Shown in pieces: positions 37,510-44,746 of a stretch of 64,000 nt of DNA. The stretch covers positions 62,001 through 126,000 of the forward strand of contig NZ_FORY01000001.1 of assembly GCF_900114135.1 (NCBI RefSeq), read 5' to 3'. The DNA is from Celeribacter halophilus. GTDB lineage: Bacteria > Pseudomonadota > Alphaproteobacteria > Rhodobacterales > Rhodobacteraceae. Made by a program: the position numbers and the translations under genes. Below the pieces are notes generated by a model. That model was not told the origin of the DNA. It was given only the letters and a program-made list of their open reading frames with translations, and searched no databases. How positions within the stretch are numbered: the first letter of the stretch is position 1; every line of letters starts with the position of its first letter.

Positions 37510-37971
37510 CTACTGATGCGTTCCACGCAGTTCGTAAAACGGGCTGTCTCTGCGAATAAACTCTTCAAGGCATCTCAAAATGCTATCGTGATCTAATGCG
37601 TTTTTGCCTTTCAATGCGCACTCCCAGACGACACCAACCCGCCAGCCGAGTTCAATGAGTTCTATTTGTTTTCGGTGGTCCCGTGCCCGATTGTCGAAAA
37701 TTTTCTTTTCCCAGAATTCCGGGCGCGATTTCGGGAGGCGGAAAAGATTGCAGTCCTCGTGCCCATGCCAGAAACAACCATTTACGAATAGCACTGCGTT
37801 GTAGCGAGTTAGGACAATATCTGGTCGACCAGGGAGGTCTTTCCGATGAAGCCTGAATCTGTAGCCGGCACGATGTAATAGTTGTCTTATCAGGATTTCC
37901 GGCTTCGTGTCCTTGCCTTTTATGCCTGACATCATTCGACTACGCACCTCTGAAGAGACGATGTCGACCAT
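37510..37971 (-). CDS. vsr: Very short patch repair endonuclease Vsr
   Basis: A 153-residue Vsr nuclease that nicks next to T:G mismatches made by deamination of 5-methylcytosine. The catalytic residues are visible: Asp51 in GRPDIVLTRY, His69 and His71 in CFWHGHEDC, and a Glu near 25 in DTKPEILIR. Zinc ligands fit the CFWHGHEDC region. Its ATG shares one base with the dcm stop, so it is coupled to the methyltransferase whose side damage it repairs. Length is standard for the family. Confidence 0.95.
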   Translation of the reverse strand: MVDIVSSEVRSRMMSGIKGKDTKPEILIRQLLHRAGYRFRLHRKDLPGRPDIVLTRYNAVLFVNGCFWHGHEDCNLFRLPKSRPEFWEKKIFDNRARDHRKQIELIELGWRVGVVWECALKGKNALDHDSILRCLEEFIRRDSPFYELRGTHQ

Positions 37972-39245
37972 CAGGTTTTCCTTGTCCGTATGTTGGCCTC
38001 TTTAAGCATCTCGCTTGCTATCGCTCGGATCACAGGAACCGCAACAGAATTCCCGAACTGCTTGTAAAGTTGAGGTTTTCCGACTTGGTCGATCACGAAT
38101 TCTTCGGGGAATCCTTGCAAGGCGCGTGCTTCTTCGGGAAGGAGTTTGCGTGGATTGCGCCCCAAGTCTGACTGATCAATGAGGATTTCGCTGCCGTCCT
38201 TGTAGTAGCGAGCACTCATTGTGCTGCAATACTCAGACCTGTGGTCAAAAAGGCTGTAACCGAACCCTTTGCCATTAGCTCGGTTTCGCTTTTTGCGCTC
38301 TTTGTGTCCAGTCCAGAGCTTGTCCGAGATGGTGAAGTCCAGAGTGCGTTCGGGATCATCAATAAGAATATCTTTTAGAGGTACCTTCGAGCGGTAATTT
38401 TCATTGACCCTGTGGAACATCTCCTTGATCCGCACGTGATTGGACGGTGCGTCCTTGTCGCGACGGATACCCACGATGTAAATGCGCTCACGGATCTGGG
38501 GCACCCCAAAATCACGCGCCCTGAGCACTTCAAAATCGACATCGTAGTTGAGTTTTGTTCCCAGACTTGCGCGAGCCTCCTTGGACAAATGAACGTCCTC
38601 AGGAATTTCGACAGAAGCCTCGCCACGAAGGATTGCCATAATCGTTTTTAGGGTGCGCTGCTTGTCATGTCCCTTCAGTTGTTTGACGTTCTCAAGTAAA
38701 AACGCTTTCGGGTGATGCATAGCCAAAATGCGTTGGATCTCGAAAAACATCGTGCCACGGGTGTCGAAAAAACCCTGCTTTTTCCCAGCCTGTGAAAAAG
38801 CCTGACAGGGAAAACCTGCGAGAAGCACATCGTGCCTTGGGATTTCCGAAGAGGCGAACTTGGTTATGTCGCCATCTTTTTCGGGCACTTCCCCGAAATT
38901 GGCTGCGTAGGTGATCTTGCTATGCTTGTCGATTTCGGCGGTGAAGACACACCTTCCGCCAGCTTCTTGGAACGGGAGACGTATCCCCCCTATCCCGGCA
39001 AAGAGATCAATGAACCTGAACGCAGGTTTCTTGCAGGTATCCTTGTAGGGTATTTTGATAGGCAGGCCTTCAATAGCCTTTTGCTTGGTGGGGGTGATTT
39101 TCCCTCCTTTGCCGTGCTCCCACAGCTTCACCTTTTCCGCTCCTTCAGGCCCAAGGCCCAAAAGCGTCGCCATCACGTGATGGTCTACACCCAGCCTTTT
39201 ACGCGCCTCAGCGAGTTTACGGTTTATCTCGGGGATGACTTTCAA
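37971..39245 (-). CDS. dcm: DNA cytosine-C5 methyltransferase (Dcm type)
   Basis: A 424-residue C5-cytosine methyltransferase. Motifs in order: I FIDLFAGIGG (79-87), IV GFPCQAFSQAG with catalytic Cys147, VI LLENVK (185), VIII QIRERIYIVG, the target-recognition region after about 270, and X QFGNSVAVPV. The first ~60 residues form a helix-turn-helix-like extension (RKLAEARKRLGVDHHVMATLLG), as in E. coli Dcm-like enzymes, perhaps for autoregulation. The target cannot be read with certainty. It is divergent in orientation from the defence operon, meeting it tail-to-tail, and is followed by vsr. Confidence 0.93.
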   Translation of the reverse strand: MKVIPEINRKLAEARKRLGVDHHVMATLLGLGPEGAEKVKLWEHGKGGKITPTKQKAIEGLPIKIPYKDTCKKPAFRFIDLFAGIGGIRLPFQEAGGRCVFTAEIDKHSKITYAANFGEVPEKDGDITKFASSEIPRHDVLLAGFPCQAFSQAGKKQGFFDTRGTMFFEIQRILAMHHPKAFLLENVKQLKGHDKQRTLKTIMAILRGEASVEIPEDVHLSKEARASLGTKLNYDVDFEVLRARDFGVPQIRERIYIVGIRRDKDAPSNHVRIKEMFHRVNENYRSKVPLKDILIDDPERTLDFTISDKLWTGHKERKKRNRANGKGFGYSLFDHRSEYCSTMSARYYKDGSEILIDQSDLGRNPRKLLPEEARALQGFPEEFVIDQVGKPQLYKQFGNSVAVPVIRAIASEMLKEANIRTRKT

Positions 39246-39323
39246 TAGTTAGCTCAATCGTTTTTGGCCTTTGGGTCGGTGTATAGAGGAGACTCCGAAG
39301 AACTCACAATCTAATTGCTTCGC

Positions 39324-39407
39324 AACGCTGATTTTTGGCAAACGTGGCGGTCCGCCATACTTGTGCTCTTAACAAGGACTAATGCAGGATAGGCTTGCCG
39401 CCGACAA
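39324..39407 (+). repeat. oriT-like dispersed repeat, copy 4
   Basis: Same layout as the copies at 28385, 28792 and 29058 with the palindrome slightly decayed (GTGGCGG-t-CCGCCAT) and an intact GCAGGATAGG. A second tail unit, CTAGCCGCCGACAACATT, lies just after it (39419-39436) and matches the tail of copy 2. With copy 3 it brackets the defence module in direct orientation. Confidence 0.7.
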
Positions 39408-39437
39408 GTAGGCCCCTCTAGCCGCCGACAACATTAA

Positions 39438-39677
39438 ATGATTATTCTATTGGCGACCAAGACAAAGCTAGCCGGAACGATCAACGGCCTGTTCAAAGCC
39501 GAGGTCATTCTCCGTCGTGGCCCATGGCGCAGCTTTGAAGCCGTCGAATATGCCACCCTAGAGTGGGTCGATTGGTTCAACAACCGCCGTCTGCTAGAGC
39601 CCATCGGGAATATCCCGCCAGCCGAAGCAGAGGCAAACTTCTATGCAGCTCTGGAAAGATCAGACATGGCCGCGTAA
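39438..39677 (+). pseudogene. IS3-family transposase C-terminal remnant
   Basis: The 79-codon frame contains LAGTINGLFKAEVILRRGPW and ATLEWVDWFNNRRLLEPIGN, the C-terminal block of IS3-family OrfB (DDE) transposases. The upstream two thirds, including the first catalytic Asp residues, are missing. It abuts repeat copy 4, so the repeat or its junction interrupted an insertion sequence. Confidence 0.85.
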
Positions 39678-39788
39678 CTAAGACAAATCAGCCTCCGGCA
39701 AACCCGGCGCGGTTCAGGTCGACGTAACTGCAACGTATGAGGGCGACAATGAGTGGACACAATCGAATAAGACTTGTGAGGAATTCAG

Positions 39789-40076
39789 TCAATGAAGCTT
39801 CAAGAGTTTGCGGCTGAGTGCGTCTAAGGTAAGACTAAAGGCCAAAAGAGTGCAGACGCTTGTAAATGCAGCGATTTGATATTCTGGGAACAAGGTGTCG
39901 GACACAAAAAACATTGCGCAAACCATGGCGAAGAGGAAAGCTACATTGCCAAATCTAATCGCTAGGCGTCGGACCGGGAGTGTCTTTTTAGTAAGCCATT
40001 TTTCCACAGCCTGTTCGGGTTGGAAAAGGTCGAAATCTCTAGGCGCAATTTTCATGGTGTCACTTTGGGGGGTCAT
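39789..40076 (-). CDS. Small putative membrane protein next to the repressor
   Basis: A 95-residue protein with a soluble N-terminal ~40 residues and two hydrophobic helices (FGNVAFLFAMVCAMFFVSDT and QIAAFTSVCTLLAFSLTLDAL). Its start overlaps the stop of the XRE repressor gene by four bases, so the two form an operon. Family unknown. Such pairs can be toxin-like membrane proteins with a regulator, but nothing here proves it. Confidence 0.55.
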   Translation of the reverse strand: MTPQSDTMKIAPRDFDLFQPEQAVEKWLTKKTLPVRRLAIRFGNVAFLFAMVCAMFFVSDTLFPEYQIAAFTSVCTLLAFSLTLDALSRKLLKLH

Positions 40077-40489
40077 TTGTTGTCTCCTATTTTCAGGATT
40101 TCTTTCGCGTCCTCAACGCTAATGCTGTGGTCATGGTCGAGAGTAAGCTTGACCAAGAGTGTCAGGTAGTTTGTCCAGGTTTCTGATGATCGATCATCTG
40201 CTGAAGTGCGCAACAACTCGATACCTGCATCAAGAGAGTCTCGGACGGCCTCAATAGTGGAAGAGAGTGGTCGGTCAGTTTGCCCAAGCAAGATCCAACT
40301 AGGGCTCACCGCACTTATTTCACAGAGACGCAGTACGATGGACGTTGGTACCTCTCGACTGCCCTTTTCATAGGCCTTGTATGAGCGTGGAGATGTGCCA
40401 AGGGTCTCGGCAAACTCGTGTTGTGTTTGTCCTGCTTGGTTTCTTATGCGTCGCATACGGTCGCCTATTTCGCTCCAATCGCTTGACAT
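40073..40489 (-). CDS. XRE-family transcriptional repressor
   Basis: A 138-residue protein with an N-terminal Cro/C1-type helix-turn-helix (RMRRIRNQAGQTQHEFAETLGTSPRSYKAYEKGSR) and a helical C-terminal half likely used for dimerisation. It is divergent from the excisionase-like gene at 40601, with an AT-rich gap of 111 bases containing operator-like repeats (40542-40565). It probably represses the right-end genes, including the integrase. ATG 40489 follows the HTH layout better than the 40-residue upstream extension. Confidence 0.85.
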   Translation of the reverse strand: MSSDWSEIGDRMRRIRNQAGQTQHEFAETLGTSPRSYKAYEKGSREVPTSIVLRLCEISAVSPSWILLGQTDRPLSSTIEAVRDSLDAGIELLRTSADDRSSETWTNYLTLLVKLTLDHDHSISVEDAKEILKIGDNK

Positions 40490-40541
40490 TGGCCCTCTTT
40501 TTTGCTCAAAAGTGCAATATATGACACAAGTATAGGGTTTT

Positions 40542-40565
40542 CGGCATATTTTGCCGTATTTTGCC
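40542..40565. promoter_or_regulatory. Operator-like repeats between repressor and excisionase genes
   Basis: CGGCA-TATTT-TGCCG (40542-40556) is an inverted repeat, and TATTTTGCC occurs twice in direct order (40547-40555 and 40557-40565). They lie in the divergent promoter region and fit binding by the XRE repressor. Confidence 0.6.
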
Positions 40566-40600
40566 CTTATGCTATAGAAGATAACACATTGGAGCAAGAT

Positions 40601-40810
40601 ATGTCTCAAGACCTGTTGAGCCCGAAAGAGGCGGCTGCACGCATGTCGCTGTCTGTGCGGCGTGTCCGCCAGTTAATCGCTGCGCATGAGCTTAGGCATG
40701 TGCGGATTTTTAATCGTAATCTGGTTCCAGCAGAAGCCATCACGGAATTTTTTGAGCGCAATACTGTGGCGCCCAAATCGGAGGATAGTGCTGATGTCTC
40801 CAAGTATTGA
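40601..40810 (+). CDS. Excisionase-like HTH protein
   Basis: A 69-residue protein with an HTH_17-type fold (LSPKEAAARMSLSVRRVRQLIAAHELRHVRIFNRNLVPAEAI), as in phage excisionases and AlpA-like regulators. It starts the plus-strand right-end operon that runs to the integrase. It probably directs excision or activates int. ATG 40601 has GGAGC upstream. Confidence 0.75.
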   Translation: MSQDLLSPKEAAARMSLSVRRVRQLIAAHELRHVRIFNRNLVPAEAITEFFERNTVAPKSEDSADVSKY

Positions 40811-40874
40811 CATCTTTTCGGGGCAAGTGCTGGCCGTGAAGTCCGGTTGGGGGCGGAGGATAAGCGAAAAATGA
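40793..40874 (+). CDS. Tiny ORF bridging the two excisionase-like genes
   Basis: A 26-codon frame starts at ATG 40793 within the previous gene and stops at TGA 40872-40874, overlapping the ATG of the next gene (ATGA). GGGGGCGGAGG near its end is the likely Shine-Dalgarno of the next gene. It may only serve translational coupling; no product is recognised. Confidence 0.2.
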
Positions 40875-41077
40875 AACGTCTCAATCCACTTTTTGCCAGT
40901 GATAGAAAGGCCGCAGCGCTTCTGGATTTGAAGCCTTCTGAGTTTAGAGGGTTGGTGGAGGAGGGCGTCCTGCCCAGGCCCACGAAAATCGGCGGCTATG
41001 AGCGTTGGGATGTGGAACAATTACAGGCCATCGCGCGCGGTGAAGCTGCGCGCGGCATGGAGGGGGTGAGCTGGTGA
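40871..41077 (+). CDS. AlpA/excisionase-like regulator
   Basis: A 68-residue protein. It has a winged-helix-like segment (DRKAAALLDLKPSEFRGLVEEGVLPRPTKIGGYERWDVEQLQAI) typical of AlpA-type phage regulators that control excision. It overlaps the integrase frame at its 3' end. ATG 40871 is preceded by GGAGG at 40855-40859. Confidence 0.72.
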   Translation: MKRLNPLFASDRKAAALLDLKPSEFRGLVEEGVLPRPTKIGGYERWDVEQLQAIARGEAARGMEGVSW

Positions 41078-41079
41078 CG

Positions 41080-42075
41080 ATGCGCAAGAAATACCTCTGG
41101 CGGCACCCCTCTGGGCGCTGGTACGTTCGGATCAAGGGCAAATACTTCCGGATAATGGCACAAGAGGGAACGGCGGATTTTGACCGCGAGTATTGGGAAA
41201 TTCGGAGCGGCAAACGAGCTGTGACCAAAACTTCTTGGGCCGCTCTGATCGACGCCTTTAAAAGGACAGATAAATGGGCCGGTTTCGCTCCACGATACAG
41301 AGATGATCTTGAGGCGGTATTTGAATACCTCAAGAAAAAGATCGGTCATGTGGACGTTTCAAAGCTGACCCAAGCCGATATCTATGACGCGATGGAAAAA
41401 CACCGTCACAACGTGAATTTCGCAAACTACATCCCGATCGCAATCAGAATGCTGTCGAAGTTGGCGATCCGCAAGCGCTGGCGCATTGACAATCCCGCAA
41501 TCGGCATTGAGCCCTTCAAGGTCCCCGATGACCGCAAGAAACCTCACATACCTTGGCCTGATTGGGCTGTCGATAAGATGCGCGAAGAGGGTAAGCCCTT
41601 GCCCCGCCTTATCTTTGAGATCGGTCTGGGAAGTGTTCAAAGGCCGGGCGATTGGGTGGGCTTTACGTGGGGCGACTATGACGGGGAAATGCTCAAATTG
41701 ACGCAGAACAAAACGGGCAAGGTTTTGCAGCTTCCATGCACGGACAATCTCAAGGCGGCCCTTGACCAAGCTAGGGCGTCTCTGGGCTTTGAGCCTGACC
41801 CGTCTAGGCACATTCTGACCCGTCCCGATGGTTCCGCCATGAGCTATTATTCAATGGCAAGGATCATGCTGGCCGAACGCAAGCGCCTTGGCCTTGTGGA
41901 CTTTGACCAGCATGCTTTGCGTTATCGCGGGGTGATGGATTTGGCATGGGCGGGCTGCACCGATGATGAAATTGCGAGCTATAGTGGGCACACTACTAAA
42001 GCAATGATTGCGAAATATGCGGGGGAAGCTCGGCAAATCATGCAAGCCCGTCAAGCGGCGGCGAAGCGCAAATGA
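41080..42075 (+). CDS. int: Tyrosine recombinase (island integrase)
   Basis: A 331-residue tyrosine recombinase. The catalytic Arg is in GLGSVQRPGDW (near 188), the second box is HALRYRG (His and Arg near 276-279), the third is SGHTTKAM (His), and the nucleophile is Tyr in AKYAG (near 312). It has a short SAM-like N-terminal domain. It lies 80 bases before the tRNA-Cys gene, where it integrates. It should catalyse recombination between the 47-bp repeats, helped by the excisionase-like proteins upstream. ATG 41080 is used; a GTG at 41074 overlaps the previous stop. Confidence 0.95.
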   Translation: MRKKYLWRHPSGRWYVRIKGKYFRIMAQEGTADFDREYWEIRSGKRAVTKTSWAALIDAFKRTDKWAGFAPRYRDDLEAVFEYLKKKIGHVDVSKLTQADIYDAMEKHRHNVNFANYIPIAIRMLSKLAIRKRWRIDNPAIGIEPFKVPDDRKKPHIPWPDWAVDKMREEGKPLPRLIFEIGLGSVQRPGDWVGFTWGDYDGEMLKLTQNKTGKVLQLPCTDNLKAALDQARASLGFEPDPSRHILTRPDGSAMSYYSMARIMLAERKRLGLVDFDQHALRYRGVMDLAWAGCTDDEIASYSGHTTKAMIAKYAGEARQIMQARQAAAKRK

Positions 42076-42155
42076 ACAGAACGAGAACAGAACGCGAATC
42101 TGATACTGAAGGTGATACCCTATGAGCGCGAAAAATGATAAGTCGTTGATTTTAT

Positions 42156-42202
42156 TGGAGGCGAGTACCGGAATCGAACCGGTGTACACGGATTTGCAAT
42201 CC
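42156..42202 (-). repeat. Right attachment repeat within tRNA-Cys
   Basis: These 47 bases are identical to 15557-15603 and cover the tRNA-Cys 3' half. The island lies to the left. Identity stops at the anticodon-stem side, where the full tRNA sequence continues at 42203. Confidence 0.93.
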
Positions 42203-42229
42203 GCTGCGTCACCACTCCGCCAACTCGCC
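42156..42229 (-). tRNA. tRNA-Cys (GCA)
   Basis: A 74-base tRNA on the minus strand with 5' acceptor GGCGAG, an anticodon stem-loop with GGATTGCAAATCC (anticodon GCA), a T arm with CCGGTTCGATTCCGG, 3' acceptor CTCGCC, discriminator T and encoded CCA. The island has replaced the sequence downstream of it without damaging the tRNA. Confidence 0.95.
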
Positions 42230-42377
42230 TGAAATGGTGTGCCGCTATCTATACCAAGCTTGAAAGCGGTGCAACCCGCCTTTTGTGCGAATTCGCAGAT
42301 GCATTGATATATTGCTCCTGCCGCAGGCTTATGGCAAAACGACGCGAGAGATGCCCTTGAACGAAAGAGTTCAGCCC

Positions 42378-43031
42378 ATGCCAGACTTCACCCAGCTCCG
42401 CACCACAATGGTCGATACACAGGTTCGTCCATCCGATGTGACCAAATTCCCCATTATCGAAGCCATGTTGACCGTGCCGCGCGAGAATTTCGTGCCGGAA
42501 GAAAAACGTGCGGCGGCTTATGTCGGGGATCATGTCGATCTCGGCAATGGCCGCGTGGTGCTGGATCCCCGGATTTTGGCGAAGATGTTGGATGTGCTCA
42601 ACATCGAGAATGACGAGCTTGTGCTCGATCTGGGATGCGGGCTTGGATATTCTTCGGCGGTGATCGCGCGCATGGCGCAGGCGGTTGTGGCGGTTGAAGA
42701 AGACGAGGCACTGGCCGAAGAGGCCGCCAAGGCTCTGGTCGCCAACGGTTCGGACAATGTGATCCTCGAAACAGGACCGATTGCCAAGGGAGAGCCGCAG
42801 CACGGCCCCTATGATGTCGTGATCCTGCAAGGCGGTGTTGAGGAAATGCCTGAGGACATTCTGTCGCAAGTGAAGGAAAAAGGCCGCATCTGCGCTATTT
42901 TTATCGACGGAGCCCTTGGCATCGTGCGTATTGGCTACAAGATAGATGGCGAAATTACCTGGCGCATGGCGTTCAATGCGACTGCGCCAGTTCTTCCGGG
43001 ATTTGAAAAACGCGCGGAATTCGCGCTTTAA
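42378..43031 (+). CDS. pcm: Protein-L-isoaspartate O-methyltransferase Pcm
   Basis: A 217-residue protein-repair methyltransferase. The SAM-binding motif is LVLDLGCGLGYSSAVIARM. The N-terminal block TTMVDTQVRPSDV and VPRENFVP are shared with alphaproteobacterial members. It transfers a methyl group to isoaspartyl residues formed by ageing. ATG 42378 (MPDFTQLR) gives the family start and has GAAAGAG upstream. It stands before tolC, the usual order in this group. Confidence 0.88.
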   Translation: MPDFTQLRTTMVDTQVRPSDVTKFPIIEAMLTVPRENFVPEEKRAAAYVGDHVDLGNGRVVLDPRILAKMLDVLNIENDELVLDLGCGLGYSSAVIARMAQAVVAVEEDEALAEEAAKALVANGSDNVILETGPIAKGEPQHGPYDVVILQGGVEEMPEDILSQVKEKGRICAIFIDGALGIVRIGYKIDGEITWRMAFNATAPVLPGFEKRAEFAL

Positions 43032-43097
43032 GAACGCGAACGTGAGACAGGCCGGGCAGGCCCCGGCGTTCGAAGAAAACAAAGGGGCATACGGCCA

Positions 43098-44498
43098 ATG
43101 AGCAAGAGCAACTCAATCAAGAAAACGCTGTTCGCCGGTGTGGCGGCGCTGGGGATCGGCGCGGTGCCTATGGCGTCTTGGGCGGAAACGCTCGGCGATG
43201 CGCTGGCGTCGGCCTATAAGACCTCCGGCCTTCTGGAGCAGAACCGTGCGACTTTGCGGGCCACGGACGAGGGTGTGTCGCAGGCGATGGCTGCTTTGCG
43301 TCCGAGCCTGTCTTATAGCTATTCCGGTGGCAAAACGATTTATGATGCAGATACCTATGGCGAATGGTCAAATACGCTGAGCCTCGTGGCCTCTGCGGAC
43401 CTGTATACCTTCGGGCGCAACAAGCTCGCGGTTGATGTGCAAAAGGAATTTGTGCTCGCCACCCGCGCCGCTTTGGTAAATATCGAACAGACTGTTCTGG
43501 CCGATGCCGTGGATGCCTACATGGGTGTGCGCGAGGCTCAAGCGGTTCTCAACCTGCGCCAGAGTGCGGTGCGGCTGAACCAGCAAAACCTGCGTGCGGC
43601 GCAAGACCGGTTTGAAGTCGGGGAAATCACCCGCACCGAAGTGTCGCAATATGAGGCGCAACTGGCCTCCACGCGTGCTGAACTGGCCGCGGCACAAGGG
43701 GAGTTGGCGGCAGCCCGCGAGACCTACAAGGTCGCGATTGGCCACTATCCCGAAAAACTGTCCAGCCCGCCAAATATCAAACTTCCGGTGTCCGGTGTCG
43801 AAGCGGCTGTGACCTTGGCCAAGCAGAAACATCCGGGCATTGTCGCCTTGCAGCATGAAGTGCGTGCCCATGATATCACGGTCGAAGTGGCCGAGCGCAG
43901 CATCTTGCCGACGGTGGATGCTTCGATTTCGCATTCTGTGACGGATAACACAAACAGTTCGGCTTATGAGGATAATTACACCTCCCTGAGCGTCGGCGTG
44001 TCCGGCACGATCTACAGCGGCGGCAGCATTGCGTCTCAAGTGCGCGAAGCCATCGCGGATCGGGATGCAAGTCGTGCGGAGCTTTTGCAAACCACGCGTG
44101 AGGTCGAGCAGTCCGTGCGCACCAACTGGTCCTTGCTGTCGGTCTATGCGGCGTCTGAAGAGGCCTCCAACGCCTATGTGAAAGCGCAGCGCGTGGCCTA
44201 TGACGGGGTGAAGGAAGAAGCCGATCTCGGTGCGGCCACCACTCTTGATGTGCTGGATGCGGAACAAGACCTGCTGGACGCGCAAGTGTCGGCTATTCAG
44301 GCGCGGATCGCCCGCGAGACACAGGCTTTCTCTGTGCTGCAATCCATGGGACTCTTGACCGTCGACCAGCTCAAACTGGACGTGCCGGTTTATGATCCGA
44401 GCGCCTACTACAATGCGGTCAAAAATGCGCCGACCACCTATGTCAGCCCGCAAGGTGAGAAGCTGGATCGGGTTCTCAAAGGCTTGATGAAAGACTGA
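43098..44498 (+). CDS. tolC: TolC-family outer-membrane efflux protein
   Basis: A 466-residue outer-membrane factor. The signal peptide ends near ASWAE. Two repeated halves of long helices flank strand segments (RPSLSYSYSGGKT; LSVGVSGTIYSGGS). It carries the TolC features RFEVGEITRTEVSQYEAQLA and ATTLDVLDAEQDLLDAQ. It forms the trimeric exit duct for efflux and type I secretion. Purine-rich AAAGGGG before ATG 43098. Confidence 0.95.
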   Translation: MSKSNSIKKTLFAGVAALGIGAVPMASWAETLGDALASAYKTSGLLEQNRATLRATDEGVSQAMAALRPSLSYSYSGGKTIYDADTYGEWSNTLSLVASADLYTFGRNKLAVDVQKEFVLATRAALVNIEQTVLADAVDAYMGVREAQAVLNLRQSAVRLNQQNLRAAQDRFEVGEITRTEVSQYEAQLASTRAELAAAQGELAAARETYKVAIGHYPEKLSSPPNIKLPVSGVEAAVTLAKQKHPGIVALQHEVRAHDITVEVAERSILPTVDASISHSVTDNTNSSAYEDNYTSLSVGVSGTIYSGGSIASQVREAIADRDASRAELLQTTREVEQSVRTNWSLLSVYAASEEASNAYVKAQRVAYDGVKEEADLGAATTLDVLDAEQDLLDAQVSAIQARIARETQAFSVLQSMGLLTVDQLKLDVPVYDPSAYYNAVKNAPTTYVSPQGEKLDRVLKGLMKD

Positions 44499-44524
44499 GC
44501 TTGGCTCTCAGCCTGTTCTGTTTG

Positions 44525-44558
44525 CCCCGTGGGCCGCTCTGTCGGTCTGCGGGGTTTT
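44525..44558 (+). terminator. Probable terminator after tolC
   Basis: CCCCG (44525-44529) pairs with CGGGG (44550-44554) enclosing further partial pairing, followed by TTTT. It starts 27 bases after the tolC stop. Confidence 0.6.
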
Positions 44559-44689
44559 CATTTTACACAAAACACTTTGTTGTATGTGAGGCCGAAGCTG
44601 GCTACCATCACGAGTGTTGAGGAACGCGTTTCGCAGGAGACTCGGATCACAGGGTTGCGAGACGCGCAGAGCAAAGTATTTATGTAGGG

Positions 44690-44733
44690 AGCCTTTCGCA
44701 AACCACTTGGACTCAAGTTTTTCGCGAAAGGCT
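44690..44733 (+). promoter_or_regulatory. Stem-loop in the leader of the PopZ-like gene
   Basis: AGCCTTTCGC (44690-44699) pairs perfectly with GCGAAAGGCT (44724-44733), ending just before the Shine-Dalgarno AGGGAG (44736-44741). A second TAGGGAG lies at 44685-44691, inside the base of the stem. The fold may affect translation. Confidence 0.55.
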
Positions 44734-44746
44734 TTAGGGAGTCGGG

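Larger units (their letters stand above)
15557..42202. mobile_element. Integrated genomic island at tRNA-Cys
   Basis: The element is bounded by a 47-bp perfect direct repeat (15557-15603 and 42156-42202) that is the 3' part of the tRNA-Cys gene. A tyrosine recombinase (41080-42075) lies next to the intact tRNA, the classical arrangement for tRNA-targeted islands. The interior is AT-richer than the flanks and holds plasmid-type replication and conjugation genes, toxin-antitoxin genes, transposase remnants, repeats and a defence module. No relaxase, coupling protein or full type IV secretion system is present, so transfer would need help in trans. The chromosomal neighbours on both sides are ordinary. 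Confidence 0.92.
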
